Assembly: GCF_040802235.1 (NCBI RefSeq)
Contig: NC_133156.1
Location: 109,894,173 to 109,958,172, forward strand
DNA: 64,000 nucleotides
Direction of reading: 5' to 3'
From: Manis javanica
Taxonomy: Eukaryota > Chordata > Mammalia > Pholidota > Manidae
This document shows positions 28,562-43,500 of this stretch, piece after piece; positions within the stretch are counted from its first letter, which is position 1, and the number at the start of each line of letters is the position of its first letter. The translations under genes were made by a program, and so were the position numbers. The notes beneath the pieces were generated by a model that was not told the DNA's origin, ran no database searches, and worked only from the letters and a program-made list of their open reading frames with translations.

Positions 28562-31500
28562 ATCTATCTATCTATATCTATAGAGAGAGGGAGAGGAGAG
28601 AAGAAAGCAAGTGAGGGGGAAGGATGAGAGTGAGAGGCAGTCTGATTCCTGTCCTGGGGCAGTGATGGGAAATCGGCACCAGAGCCCTGATCTGAAGGGC
28701 AGGGATCCAGGATCAGCCTGTCAGAATCCTGAAACACAAGCTCTCTTTCTAAACTGTGTGGTTCTCACTTGGGCACAGCTGTTCATGTTCCCATCTTTCA
28801 GAAACAAAAACTTGTCATCTATCATCTAGTGATTTAATTTTTGTTCTTCCCTTTGAAAATCTTAGACAACATAATTCATGATCTTATCAGCATGTTTAAG
28901 ATAAACGTTAACAGCAGTGCCAATCATTTTCTAAATGACATTAGACACAGTAAGGCACTGTTGTCCTGCAGGTTGAAAGGGAGCCCAGATCACTTTTAAA
29001 CCAATGTGGTTCCCCCTTAACAGTAAGTATCGATACTGAAAGGAGATGGCTGAAGCAGTAGGAGAGACATAGGAAAGGTCACTGTTAAGGCTGTCCTCTG
29101 AAAGAAAGCTTTTGTATCCCATTAGAACAGAGGGGTGATTTTTATGCTGATTTGTTTTAGAAGATTTTCTGATTAAAATCTGGATCTCCCTTTTCTCTCT
29201 AGTCCCTAAATTGACATACTGATTTTTAAAAAATAAGGCATTACATGGAAAATTTGGAATTCTAAGATACAGATGACCAGTAAGAGGATTTTACAAGAAA
29301 GTGTATTTATTCTCTACTTACGTTAATACCGCATATTGATCACATACACTGGTTTCTCAGTGCTTTGCTGGTGTTGTTCCTTTTTGTTTCAGAAGGGTAA
29401 ACATTGAAGATCCTTCCATCCTAAAAGGAATGTATGTAGAGAGGTTCATTTACAGTCATGCTGTGTGGACAAAACCTGAGAGGCCCCTGCTTCCTTGGTC
29501 TGGTGGGCCTGACCTCTGGTGATGACTGAAATGATTGTCAGTACTAGCTTCCAACTGTAACTTTTTCTTTCTTATTTGAGGTTCCGAGAACTGACTTCTC
29601 TCTACTCCTTGACAAATAGCACAACAATACAAGCATGCGAGTGTCTTAGGACAATGAGTAAGGTCTAAAACTCTGCAGAACATTTCATGTTTTCAACTCC
29701 TCGTCCTCCTTGATGTAACGTGTATTTGTTAGACTTTGGGTAGCCCAGGACTCAAGGTGCTCTGGGCTTCAGGAACATTAGTGACAGTTTATCAAGCCCA
29801 CGTTTGTCCAAATGATGAAGGGATTGGCATAAGGCAAATGGTTAAGATTTTCCAATGGTTCCTTGGCTCCTCTGATGAACAAGCGATACAGCAGATATTT
29901 ATTTTCAGAGGATGACTTGACAAGGTTTTCAGTCCTGTTAAAAGAGTCCAGTTAATAGAGGGTTTTCTCAATCTTGTGAAGAGAATAGGTATGAATAGTA
30001 ATGATGCAAGTAACCCTGACCCCTCTATTAGTTTAACTAATTGGTGTCATCTCAAACAACCCTTACAACATCTTACTGTGACAGGAAGGAGGCAAAGGCA
30101 TTTGCTCGAGATCACATGCTGAATGTCTATGATTGGCAAAGCAATCTTTCCACAGTGATTTCCTGGCAGGATGATCATAGCCTGGGCAAATCAGTTCCTT
30201 GCTCTGTCATTTTAAACTATTGAACTGTTTGTTTCTATTCTTCAAAAATGCAAATATGTTCTTCCCATGCAGAGATGAAGCATTTCTGCTGCTGCTGTCG
30301 TTGGGGTCAGGTCTTCAGACTTGGCATTCCCTCCCAGCTGGCTCTCCAGGCCACTGGGGCAGAGTTCACTGCAGCATCTAGTACTCTGGATCAGGCTCTC
30401 CCTCCCCCAGCCCCTCTTTCTGTCCCAGGATTTTGGATAGATAAGGGCTTATGTCTTCATATCTTCATACTGTGTTTGACTGTGAAAGATGTCATGGGAT
30501 GACCTCCAATCAAAGCGATTACCTTGTTTTAAAAACAGAATCAAAGCTAAATGTTTTTCTTGCAGGATCCTACAAAGAACCCCTGAAGACCCCCATCAAA
30601 GGAAGTTTTGAAACAAATAACTCTGCTCTCCATTTTTGCAAGGCACCTCATGCTTTAGACAGAGGCTCAAAGGCAAGTGTTGCCTCAAAAGTCCTGGTAG
30701 GTAAAGAGAGAAAACTGACGCTCTCACATCTTGAGAAACTCAGACAACTGAGTCCCAAATGTGAGCAAAGAGCGGGCTTAGCTGCTCTTACAAATCAATA
30801 AAAGCCTGATGGATTCCTGATAGAAAAAAATGAGTGAAGGACCTAAATAGAGGTAGTTCATAAAAGAAATAAAATATCTGACAAATATATGAGAGAGTGT
30901 TTAGTATCTATCAAAAACAGTGAAAATGAGAATAGCCATCAAAAAGGTAAAGATTAAAAATATAATAAAATTATACATATTATGATATGCTTCCTCTCAG
31001 CCAAAAGATCTGTTGTACAGCTATTTCCATTTATGTGGTGGCTTGGTCTGCCCTCTGGGGTCTCTGAAGAGGAGGTCTATTCTTTCTTTATAAGATGGTC
31101 TTTTAAATATTTTGTAAGTCTTTGTTATTTTTGTTTTGTTTCTTGGCCATGTTAATTGAGTTTTTTAAAGTATCTTATTTATTATGGTTTTAAGATCTTT
31201 GGAGTCTGCCCTAAATCCTTTAGGCACATTAAATATCAGTAGCATATTTTCAGGTTTATCAAACCCAATGAAGAGTCTTTGAAGGAATCAATGTTTCATT
31301 CCTTCATCAACGAAGGAATCAAAGCTTAGAACTAGTAAATAAATTCTCAATTGAGGCAAAGTCACTCATTTTGTGTGTGCCTCCTATATTTGGCATGTAT
31401 ATCTTGCTAGAGGAACAATAAAATGTTGTGAATGTAAAATTTAATTATTTGAACTTACATGAAATTGAAAACAAATGTATCAGAGCAGGTTTTTTGCTTG

Positions 31501-34500
31501 GATAGGGTTTGGGTGTGCGAATAGCTAAGGAGTTCTACTGAGGGAGTTAGGGGTGCTGTTATTTTATATCAGTCGTCCTCAACTGGGAGTGATTCTGCTC
31601 CTCAGAGGACACTTGTCAATGTCTGAAGACACGTTTGATAGTCACAACCCAGGGAAAGGGCATCTGCTAGATAGAGGCTAAGGGTGCTGCTAAACATCCT
31701 GGAGTGCACAGAACTGCTCCCACAATAATGAATTATCTGCTGCCAAAGGCCAATAGTGCCAAGATTGGAAAGTCCTGCATTATACTTAATTGCTCTACTT
31801 TGAATACCTAAAAATCCATGATTCATTTGCTGGCAATGCCTATTCAGTGACATAATTTCTAGGATGAAAATCAAAATATTAAAATGATGCCTATCAGAGT
31901 GACTTCCGCCTGAATTATAGTGATCCATAAGATTAAATATATTGTTGCAAAGGAGAAAAAAGAGACTCTTCTATGCTTCAACTATTTGCTATTATGTTTT
32001 TAGAAAATTTCAGTAAGTACTTTTCTTTTTTCTTATTACTAATTTTCCAATCTGTGTTTGATTGACATTGGATAGAAGGATGTCAGATGTGCTCTTTCTA
32101 TCCTGGCCCAAAGAGAGAGCAGTCAGATTTTATGTTCATGTGGAAATTTAGGCATGTTTCTTAAGATCACTGTGATGTGTGTGTGATGTTCCTGTTTCTG
32201 GAGGTAAAAAAAGTTCATGGAAAAGGACCTTTAAGATGACTAGTTCTATCCCAACATATAACAGATGAGGAAAACTGAGGCCCAGAGAAACTCTCAATGA
32301 CAGACTGAGAGAACATCTCTGCGTTGAACGCTGAAAGTCACCCCTTGAAAGTAATCTTCAATTAACCTTACTAATGCTCACCTTTATTATTTTGAGGAGA
32401 TCTTTTAATTTCAGAAAGTGCTAGAAATATCATGACATTTCAGTTCTTGCAGGTTTTGATGATATCTCTGGCCTGTGGTTGGTTTGCTGGTTAAAAAGAT
32501 TTTTAGGCTAGAAGAATAAAAAAGTATTTTGTTTTAGCTGAGTAATACCTGCCCTGTGGAGTTGTTGTGGAGATTAGAAATAATATATGTGTAAATGCTC
32601 TTAGATAATAAATAATAGCAAATATTGTGGGGTCGGTTTTGGTAATATGGGATCTTCGAACATCCTATTGCATTATCAGTTTTAATTCCATATCACGTGT
32701 CGCATCTGAAATACGCATACATGTTGCTAAAGAAGTGTTCCCTTTATGTGTTTGTTTTCAGAAATGCCTAAGCCAGCTGTTTTTGACCCAGAAGGTGGCT
32801 CAGCAGGTTAAAGGGAAAATGCAGCTGTGTGAGCAATCCCAATGTGTTTGGGAAGGTATGGGCCAGAGATTGTCTGTTTATCCTTTCCTACCCTTCTCTC
32901 TTCCTGCTTCCTTCATTTATTCCTTATCTTAAAATGTGTCACTTTTATATTTATTAGACTAAATCTACATGATTGCAAAATTTAGGTAATTCTCATAATT
33001 TTTTGCCTTGACCACCCCCACCCTTAAATCCCATTTCCTAGAGGCAACCACCCTTAGCTCTTCTAGCTATTCCCTTTGGTATTTATGTCTATTTTCTAAC
33101 TCATATTTGTAAACTGCTATTTCTTGCCATTTTAGACTTTATTATGAACTTTCTAGCATAGTAGATAAGAACTTAGTTCTCTTCCTGTTTTATTCACCTC
33201 TTTTAATCAATGTTTATATTGTATTACTACATAATTACTCTTCACTCAAGCCAAGTAATATACTATAACTATGCCTTTTTCTAGTCTAATTCTTTGTTTT
33301 TCCTGGAATTAAAAAGTTGCTTAATTTTTTCATTTACTCAGTACCTGTGAAACTATGACTGGTTCCCCCAAATGCTCACGTGTTTTGTTCCACAGCTGCC
33401 AGTTCCTGCTTCCTTGGTGACCTTCCGCCCGTAGCCTGCTCTCCTGTCCAGTTGCACAGCTGTGATCCTGAGACTTCTCCTCTCCCAAGTTACATACACT
33501 GTTCCCTGGCAGCTCTGCTGTGGTCTTTCTGGGTGTGCTGGTCTGAAACTATCCTCATTCTACTCTTATACTTGATTCATACTTTGGCTGGCTATAAGTT
33601 CTAGATTCCCTCAGAATTTTGATGATATCACTTTATTGTTTTCATTCACTGTCGCTGTTGAGAAATCATGCTATTGTGACTTCCTATACCTTGTATGCCA
33701 TCTGATTTTTCTCTCTGGATGCTCTTAGAAAAATCTCTTATCATTGATGTTCTAAATTTTATGATGATGAAGCTTGGTTTGGGTTTTCCTTTTTCCTTTT
33801 TTTAAACTCATTGTAAATGAAAAGTCTATTTGTGGATCTTTTCAATCTTGGAGACCTATGTCCTTTAGTTCTTGAAAACTTTCTTGAATTTTTCCTTAGT
33901 AATTTCTTAACCTTTGTGTCTTTTTTCTTTCTTTCTGAAATGATTGTGCAGTTCCTCTGGATTGAGTCTCTGATATAAAATTTTTTTTCTATTTTAGTTT
34001 TTATCTCGTTGATTTTTTTCTATCTTTTAGGTGATTACCTCAGTCTGTCCACCAGCCTTGCTATTAAATTTTTTATTTAGGGTGTTCTGGTTTTAATTTT
34101 TAAATTTTTTATATGCTTACCTCCTCTCCCTCCTCCTTCCAGAATTTAGCAATTGCTGGATTGTGTCATATTTAGTTTTATATGAAACTGCTAAGCAGTC
34201 TTCCAAAGTGGCTGTACCATTTTCCATTCACACCAGCAATGAATGAGAATTTCTGTTGTTCCACATCGTCCCAGAAGTGAGGTAGGCCCTACTTCTCTTC
34301 TCCTTTCGTACTGGGAGAAGTGCATGAATAGATAGAAACCGACCTGGATTACTCCGGTCTGAACTCAGATCACGTAGGACTTTAATCGTTGAACAAACGA
34401 ACCATTAATAGTGGTTGCACCATTGGGATGTCCTGATCCAACATCGAGGCCGTAAACCCTATTGTCGATATGGACCCTTGAATAGAATTGCGCTGTTATC

Positions 34501-37500
34501 CCTAGGGTAACTTGTTCTGTTGATCAAGATATTGGATCAATTAATGGATTATCTGGACTTGTAAGTCTGGATTTGACAATGTTTTAGATTCTGGCCATAC
34601 TAATAGAAGTGTAGTGGTGTCTCATTGCTGTTTTTACTTGAAGTTCTCTAATGACACGATGCTAAGCATCTTTTCATATGCTTATTTGCCTTCTGTGTAA
34701 TCTTCATTGGTGTACAAAAGATTGGTGTCCAGATCTTTTGCCCTTTTTCTAATTGAATTGTTTGTTTTCTTATTGTTCAGTTTTAAGATTTTCTTTGTAT
34801 ATTTTGGGTAACAGTGCTTTATCACATATGTCTTCTGCAAATATTTTTTTTCCCACTCTGTGACTCGTCTTCTCATTCTCTTGACCTTATCTTTTGCAGA
34901 AGTTTTTGATTTTAATGATGTCCAGCTTATCTAAAATGTTAGAACATTAATGATAAGAGATTTTTATATGATTTCTTTCATGGATCATGCTTTTGGAGTT
35001 ACATCTAAAATGTAATCACCAAACCCAAGGTCATCAGATTTTTCTCCTATGTTATTTTCTAGAAGTTTCATAGTTGTGTTTTCCTTTGGGTCCATGATCT
35101 ATTTTGAGTTAATTTTTGAGAAGGGTATAAGGTCTGTATCTAGATTATTATTATTATTTTTTTGCATGTGGATGACCAGTTGTTTCAGCCCATTTGCTGA
35201 AAAGACTAACTTTTCTCCATTGTATTGCCTTTCCTCCTTTGTCAAAGATCAGTTGACTATATTTGTGGATCTAATTCTGGGCTTTCTATTCTGTTCCACT
35301 GATCTATTTGTCTATTCTTTTGTCACTGCAACAGTCTTGATTATTGTGGCTGTTCTGTAGGTGTTAAAGTTGGATGGTTTGGTCCTTCAGCTTGGTTCTT
35401 CTCCTTTGGTGTTGTGTTGAGCATGCTGGGACTTTTGCCTCATCATATAAATTTTGTTTTATTAAGATTTTTTTAGCTGACATCAGTATCATATTAGTAT
35501 CCATTTAAAATTTAGAATCAGTTTGTCAATGTCCACAGAATAACTTGCTGGGATTTTAACTGGGATTGCATTGAATCTATAAACCAAGTTAAGAAGAACT
35601 GATATCTTAATAATACTGATTTTTCTTATCCATGTATATGGAATATGTCTCCATTTATTTGGGTTTTCTTTGATTAGAGTTTTGAAGTTTTCCTTATATA
35701 TATCTTGTTCATGTTTTGTTAGATTTATACCTAAGGATTTCTTTCTTGAGGTACTAACATAACTGGTATTGTACTTTCGATTTTAAATTTCAGTTGTTCA
35801 TTGCTAGTATGTGAGAAAACAATTGATGGGTATATTAATCTAATATCCTGCAAACTTACTATAATTGTTCATTGGTTCAGGAGTTTTTGTTGATTGTTTG
35901 GATATTGATCTTTTTTTTACACATGAGATTATATTAGTTTCAGATGTACAAAGGGATTATTTGATGTTTATATATATATTGCAAAATGATGACTACAATA
36001 AGCTTAGCTAACATCATCATCACACATAGTTCCAGAATTGTTTTCCTTCTGATGAGAGCTTCTAAGATCTACTCTATTAGCAACTTTCAAATATGCAGTA
36101 CAATCTTATTAACTATAATTGCCATGCTGTATATTAATTACATCCCTATAATTTATTTATTTTATAATTGGAAGTTTGTTCTTGATTTTTTAAAACTTTG
36201 ATTGTCAGTACTTGAGTATTTCTAGTAACCTTACAGTTCTGCATCTAACTGTAGGTTTTCATAGCTAACACTGAGGCTATGAAGAGCAATCTGGCTTCTT
36301 GGTATAGCACTGTAAAGCTCTCATGCTTTTATCAGAAACCGTGTGGTTACAGAGCCCACAAACCACCTGGGTGGGCTAAATTCCTGTTGATTATATCATT
36401 TGCAGTTTGATCACAAGCCAAGTGGTTGGAGGATGAAAAGACAATGGCCTGTGGCTTAGACTTAGTGGGGTCTTTTGGTGAGAATTCAAACTGAGCAGAA
36501 GATGTAACCTTGACCTGAGAGAACCATGGGTAAAACTAGCTAAAAATAACTCTGTGTGCTCTGGTACAGAAACAGTGAGAGAAAAAGCCAAAAATCAATA
36601 AATCAACAGATACTTATTGACAAAGACTTATTGACAAAGTCTATCAGGTAATTGTTATGTGATATACATATGGATATGTGCAAAAATTACTTTAGTTTTA
36701 AAATCTGAAGTGACCGAATAAATACTCAAAGCATGATATAGTGTTTCTGTGTGCTACACACAAGATCTGTCATTATATTTAAGTCTGGCATTCATGTGAC
36801 TTTATTAGAAAAATGACATTGAATATTAAAAAAAAATCTAAGTTAATACTGTGAAGCCTTCTTTTTCCCTTTTCACCACTTGAAACTTGTAATTCAGCTT
36901 TATCAATTCAGATAGCCACTTTTTTTTTTTGCCTCATTATCTCTTAGTACCTGCAAAGGTAAATATTATGTTTCTAGTATCATAGAGATGTATAGATTTG
37001 TTTGTTTCTTGTAGGGTGCAGAGATGGAGTCAGAGGCGAATCCTTCTATCTTAAAAGATTCAGTGATATAAACTATTCCATACTGCAACCAGAGGTGAGG
37101 ATTCATCTTACAGGTCTTCGAGATGACTACTGTAAGTTTTTGGTTAGGTCATGAATTGAGAAATTGACGTGACAAAATGTATCCTGTGCTCTGTCATAAG
37201 CTTGAAATTTAATTCTGGAGGAACTAAATGGGCCTTGTGACTCATGTCTAAATGGTGTAGGTCTGAATATAGTTAATACAGTTAGTTTTTCTTTCTAAAA
37301 TTAGTTTTATAAGAAATATATAGGCATCCGAAGAGGAGGTGGAGTGGAGAACAATCATACAAAAGCTTGGCTATGTGTACTGAAGTTATCTTGATAGTTT
37401 TTACTTGAGTTGTATACCCCAGTAAGATGAGGAGGCACTAGAGAGTGAAACATAGGAAGATGAATGTTTTCATGTTCAGGAACAGATATTGTTGGTGTTG

Positions 37501-40500
37501 GTGGGGCATGAGAAATGTACATTTTTTTTTTTTACTGTATTAGAATGAACCGTACAAATGGTGGCCTATTTTTATAAATATCTTTTAAACACAGATAAAT
37601 CTAATTTGTCAAACAACCACATTGGATATTCTTATGTGCCTAGCATGTAATCTAGTTGGGAAGATAGGACTAACCCACAAGGAACTGCTACCAACATGCC
37701 AATGTAAAATAGACATGAACTGTGGGGTATAAGGAGCTATAAAAACTATAAAGTAGTTCAATGATCTTTGGAGCTGTCCAGAAAGACTGATTGAGATATT
37801 CAGACTTGAGCTGTTTCTTGAAAGATGGGTAGGACTTGGAAGGGTGAAGGAGAGAATACAGAGCCTGTAAGGAGAAAGGAGTCAAGGGAATAGGTCTGGG
37901 TTCTGTGCAATATTCATATAGAAGAACAAGCAGGAAGAAGCAACAGAACTAAAGGGAACAGTTCTCCTACCTCTCCTCCTACAGCTCCTTCTCTAAGGGA
38001 ATTTATGGTTATGACCGATGACAATTGAAAGATGCACCGTAAGAGATATTTAAAGAACACAGACATTTAGGAAAACAGACAAAACCAGAAAACTTTTCTT
38101 TTCACTCCCTCTTCAAGCCTTGTAGACCCTTTTCTCTCCTCCTCTGATAGCAAAACTTGCCCAAAGATGTCTATTCACAATTTCCTATATCTGGCCCCAT
38201 GTTGCCTTTGAACTCACTCTAGTTCTTAAATCTCACCATTCCATTGAAACTGTTCTTCCAAATGTCACTAAAGAACTCTTCATTGTTAAATCCAACAGCC
38301 ACTTCTTTAGAGCTCATTTACTTAACTCTATCAACCGCATTTGAGGCAGTTGATCACTCCCTCCTCCCTGATATCCCATTCTCTTGGTTTGCCTCCTTCT
38401 GTTCACTCTTTCTTTGTCTTTTCTGCTGGTTCCACTCTTCTGTTCACATTTTCTTTGTCTTTTCTGCTGGTTTGTCCTCCTCTTCCATCTCCCTGCCTCC
38501 AATGTTATTTCTTGGACATCTTTTCTTTTTGATTTCTATTTTAATTGATCTTTTGGCTTTCTGGCTATATCTCTTTGTGTTTTGTTTTTTAATTGTTGCT
38601 GTAGGGATTACAATGTAATCTAAGCTTTCTAAGTTTACTTAGAATTGCCGTGGCATGCTTTACACAATATGTAAAAATCTTGCAATGACAAAGGTCTCCC
38701 CAACACCCCAATTTTTTTTGTTTCTCTACTTATCATATGTTTCATATCTATGTACCTGGAAGATTCCACCATTGTTATAATTTTACTTGAAAAAACATCC
38801 ATATTTGCATTTAAATGTTTTAAGAGGGAAAAAATGGTCCTTTATATTTGCCTGCATATTTACCAATTCCAATATTCTCTTTTATTCCTGAAGATCCAAA
38901 TTTTTCTCTCATGTAAGTTCCCTTCAGCATGAAAAGCTTCTGTTAGCATTTCTTGTAGAGCAGCTCTGTTTGGCAAGAACTTCTCTTGCACTTACCATCT
39001 TCCATTTCATGATATTGCTGGATATAGAATTCTGGGTTTGCTAGATTTTTTCTCTTTTAGAATTTTATTTAAAAAATTCTTATATTGAGGTGAAAACAAT
39101 AAAATGCACAAATCTTAGTGTACAGCTTGATGAATTTGACACATGCATATACTCACGTAACCTTCCAGATTTTTTTCTTTTCAGAGATACACTTTAAAGG
39201 TGTTTCACTGATTTCTGACCTCTATGGTTTCTGGTGGGAAGTCTATGGTCATTTGGAACCTTGCTGTCTTACTTTCAAGGCCTGACTACAATCACACATA
39301 CATTAGCTCTCTCTATATTATTCCACAAATATCATCAATTTCTTTTTTCAGTGTTTTTCCTCTGTGTTATTCAGATTTGATACTTTCTGTTGATCTATAT
39401 TCAAAATCACTGATTCTTTACTCTATCATTTCCATTCTACTCTTGAGCCTATCCAGGGGATTTTTCAGATATAGTATTTTTCAGTTTTAAAATTTCCATT
39501 TTATTTTTTTCATAGGTTTTCATTACCTTTATATTGAAAACAATTTCTGTTTTTCTATTTCTTTGAGATTTTCTATCTTTTTATTCATTTCAAGTGTTTT
39601 TTTTTTTTTTTTTACTTTATGGAGAATTTAATAGCTGCTCCAAGAGTTTGTTTGATAACTTCCATGCCTAAGTCATCTTAGGGTTTTATCTATTGATTAT
39701 GCTCTCCTTTTACATATGTCCAGTAATTTTGAGTTGTACACTAGACATTGTAGATGTTATATTGTACTGACTCTGGGACCTGAAGAGAATGTTGACATTT
39801 TTGTCTCAGGTTCATATCGTAACTATTGTCTTGCCTTCTGTGGGAAGTATTCAAGTCTCAGATCAGTTTTTTAAGCCTTGACTGTGCTGGTTTGGGTATA
39901 TCCTAACCATATGTGTGGATTGGTGTCTAAGCTGAGACTTGTATGGATGCTTCAAATCTCAGTTCAGTTCTCAAAATCTTTGCTGAGCTGATTTGGTTTT
40001 CTCTCCACTTACCTGATTGAAGGGTTAGGCTGAGATGTGCGTGGGTTCATACCAAAAATTAGAGGATGACTTTTTGTGGTTCTCTCCACTTCACGACTTT
40101 CTCTTCACTCTTTGGCCACCCCAGCTCCTTCCCCTGGTTCGTCTGACCAGAAAGATGGTGGGCTTTCTATCAAAGTTTGAGCTGTTAGTGTTACTCCATG
40201 AATGGGGCCCACCCTCAAGGCCAAACCATATGAGAAAAAAGGGGGAAGCTCATGCTTGGGAAGGTTGTTTCTTCAAGTTTAACTCCTTTACTTAGTTTGC
40301 ATGTTTTTGCTTACTTTACAGAGTACTCAGGTGTTTGATTTGTGTATTTTCTTTAGAGTTTATAGTTGTCATCAGTAGGAGAGATGAGTTAAGGAGGCTT
40401 AGACCACTGTAGTGGAACTGGTGTGCTTCATAGTTATTTACTGGTATGTGTCAATCAGAATGAGAATTTTTGTCTTATAAGAAATAAGATAGGGTTATAT

Positions 40501-43500
40501 GTCAACTATACCCCAATTAAAATAAAAAGAAATAGGATACATTTTAATATGTAGGCATACAAATATAGTTTCTCTTGTCAGTCAATTCTTATTGTATAAG
40601 CTAGAGAGAATACTGCTAAGAACTTCTAGGTATCATAAATAAGCCAGTGACCACTTTTTCTAGATATATTGCAGTTGGGTGGTAGTTTTGATTAGAAGTG
40701 ATGGTGGCTTCTCCCATATGGGCATCCAAGGTCCATTGATGTTTCCATAAGAATTATGTGTTTAATTTTTAATGACCTGTTAGATGAAATCCATGTGTGC
40801 TCATAATGGTAGATGAAACTTCCAAGTTCTCTGAATGCTTTATCTAATAAATATATTTTGGCATAAATAATAAGAATTATTGCTTATTAGATGTGAATCT
40901 TGGCACAAGATTTTTTTTCTAGTTTTTATTTTTGAACTTCTAATGACCTGCTTGGATCCATTATTCTGTTTTCCAAATGACCATAAGGAAGGTATTAATC
41001 TTCCTCATCTACCTATAAATAAATCTGTTTATTGGAAAATACTTTTATTTGAAGGCCATCACCCTAATTCAAATGCTTTTCTTATAGACCTGAATATCCT
41101 AGATTGGAATTTTCAGAATCTTGTTGCTATAGCCCTTGGATCTTCTGTATACATCTGGAATGGGGAAAACCACAATGGGATTGAAAATATAGACTTAAGT
41201 CTCACTTGTAACTACATATCTTCTGTGTCCTGGATAAAAGAGGGAAGCTGCCTGGCAGTCGGCACCAGTGAGGGAGAAGTGCAAGTATGGAACAGTTTTT
41301 TTCATTTTCACAATATGCTCTGTGTAATTGCTAGATAACTAAAATAGACTTTTAATAATAGGTTAATATAAAACAAAGAAACTAAACTAGTTATGGTACC
41401 TGAAGGTACGGGGAGAGGATATACCATTCTGGTTCTTTTCTGAATAGCATTTAATGAGGACTTAAGGATAGTTTTTAGTTTTTCTTTTCTCTCAATAAAG
41501 TTGGGTTTGTAGCATCTCCAGTTTTAGGACTTTGGAGAGAAGAAGATAACCTTCCAATTCTCCTTTCTCACCTCAAGCCATGATCAGGAGTAGAGCTACT
41601 AAAAATGAGTGAATTTTTTTCTGATAGGCTCTCTGAAATGGGGATTTGTCAAGTTTCCATCAATCAATCTAATTTCTCATGTATTATTATTATTATTAGC
41701 AATAGTATAAACAATATTGCTCATGTGTCTGATGACTTTGGAGGGCCATAAATGGCTCTCATTGCCTTTTCACCTCTGCAATAATATTGGGTGCTATGAA
41801 GGTTATCTCATGATTTCTTCTTATGCCAAAGTTCTCATTCCTCGAATGGGTCAGCATGTTATTTATAACTGGCAGGAAAGGAGTCTCGTAGCAGTAAATG
41901 GAATTCCTGACTCTAAAAGTGTCCAGGTACCAGATTTTTTTGTTGTTGGTAACTGTAGGTGGATTTCCAGGTTTGGAATTCCCATAATTTAGAAGGAACT
42001 AGAAGTGTGATGGTGATTCACAATCCTTGGCTGCCCATTAAATTTATCTGGGGGACTTTAAAATAAATGCCATATCTCCAGGCTCCACCAACATCATTAA
42101 ATCAGAGTTGATAGCATCCATAGCATGCTCCCTAGGTGATCCTAATATACAGACTAGAGTGAAGGATGCTGAGCTTTTAATGAGTACAAGGACTGGCTTC
42201 AGCATCAATTGGCTAAAGGTCAATGCTATATAACTCTGCTTGTTTATTCTTTCAGTTATGGGATATCGTAACTAAAAAGCAGATAAGAAATATGGTTGGT
42301 CATTTGTCAGTAGTTGGGGCTCTGAGCTGGAATCACTGTATCCTCAGCAGGTAAGAAACTTTTTGTTGGGATCAGCTATTTTTATATCACCAATTCATTA
42401 TGGGGACTGAGTGAACAAAACTATAATATTTAAATCAAGCCAAAATAAAACCGAAACAAAACAGGCCATTAGTCGATCCTACCCTCTCAGGTATTCAGAT
42501 CTTCTGGTGATGTAAATTGGTCCAGTGGCCACCCGTACCACAGTGCCTGTGTACCTACAGCATGTGTTAGTACTAGAATGTGAAGCTCGGGGTTCATGAA
42601 ATTGTTCAGATGAAATGTGAAACTTAAGCTAAACAAAAAGTTTCTTTGTACTAAGTAATACCTACTAGAGGGATATTTTGTTGAACCCAATTGTTTATTT
42701 CTGTAAGTATCAATAATTTGAAATTTGGCAAACTTTCTGGGGTACATTTCCACTTCACAGACCCAGAGAGGTTAGAACTGGGAGGGACCTCCCAGATTAT
42801 TTAACCAGTTCAAACTTGAGCATGCCTCAGAATCACCTGGGGGGCTTCTTAAAACACAGATTGCTGGCCTCACTCCAGGAGTTTCTGATTCAGTAGGTCT
42901 GAAGGTATACATGTACGTATGCAGATAGATACTAAAACCATTTCACTGAGTAATATGAAATATTCTGAGTCCCAGAAAAGTAGTACTTCCGAAGTGCAGC
43001 ACATCCACCACTACTTGGGAAAATCTGGTTATCTTCTAAATTTATCTTTTCCATAGCTGTGTATATCATATTAAAGCCACTGGAAATATCTATCAAAAGA
43101 TATCTTCATAGTGTCCAGCTTTTAAACTCTGCCAGGCAAATCTATTTCACTTGTGAGAACTATCACCCAGGCAAAATTCTCCCTCCTGATTAATGCAGGG
43201 AATGTCTACTTGTGTTTTGAATCTGTCCTAAGGGAACGTTCAGAAGTTTGAACTGCATTTTCCTTCATATTTTCAAGTGCTTATGTAGCAGTAGTTCTGC
43301 CATAAACATGCACCTTTACTTCTGCTCAGCGGCTCGAGACTGGGCCGTGTCCATCATCATGATGTTCGGGCAGCTCAGCATCACGTTGGAACACTTTGCC
43401 ACAAACAAGCTGTGTGTGCTCTGAAGTGGTCCCTTGATGGCAGGCTGCTTTCCAGTGGCTGTAGTGATGGATTGCTGACTATATGGCCCCATGATCCAGG

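Noticed and set aside
28368-28583. Open frame translating the TATC microsatellite.
   Set aside because: The translation is a Tyr/Leu/Ser/Ile repeat from a microsatellite; not a gene.
34051-36200. An intact L1 or other coding element in intron 5.
   Set aside because: The L1 text is frameshifted, interrupted by the numt and without a long open frame.
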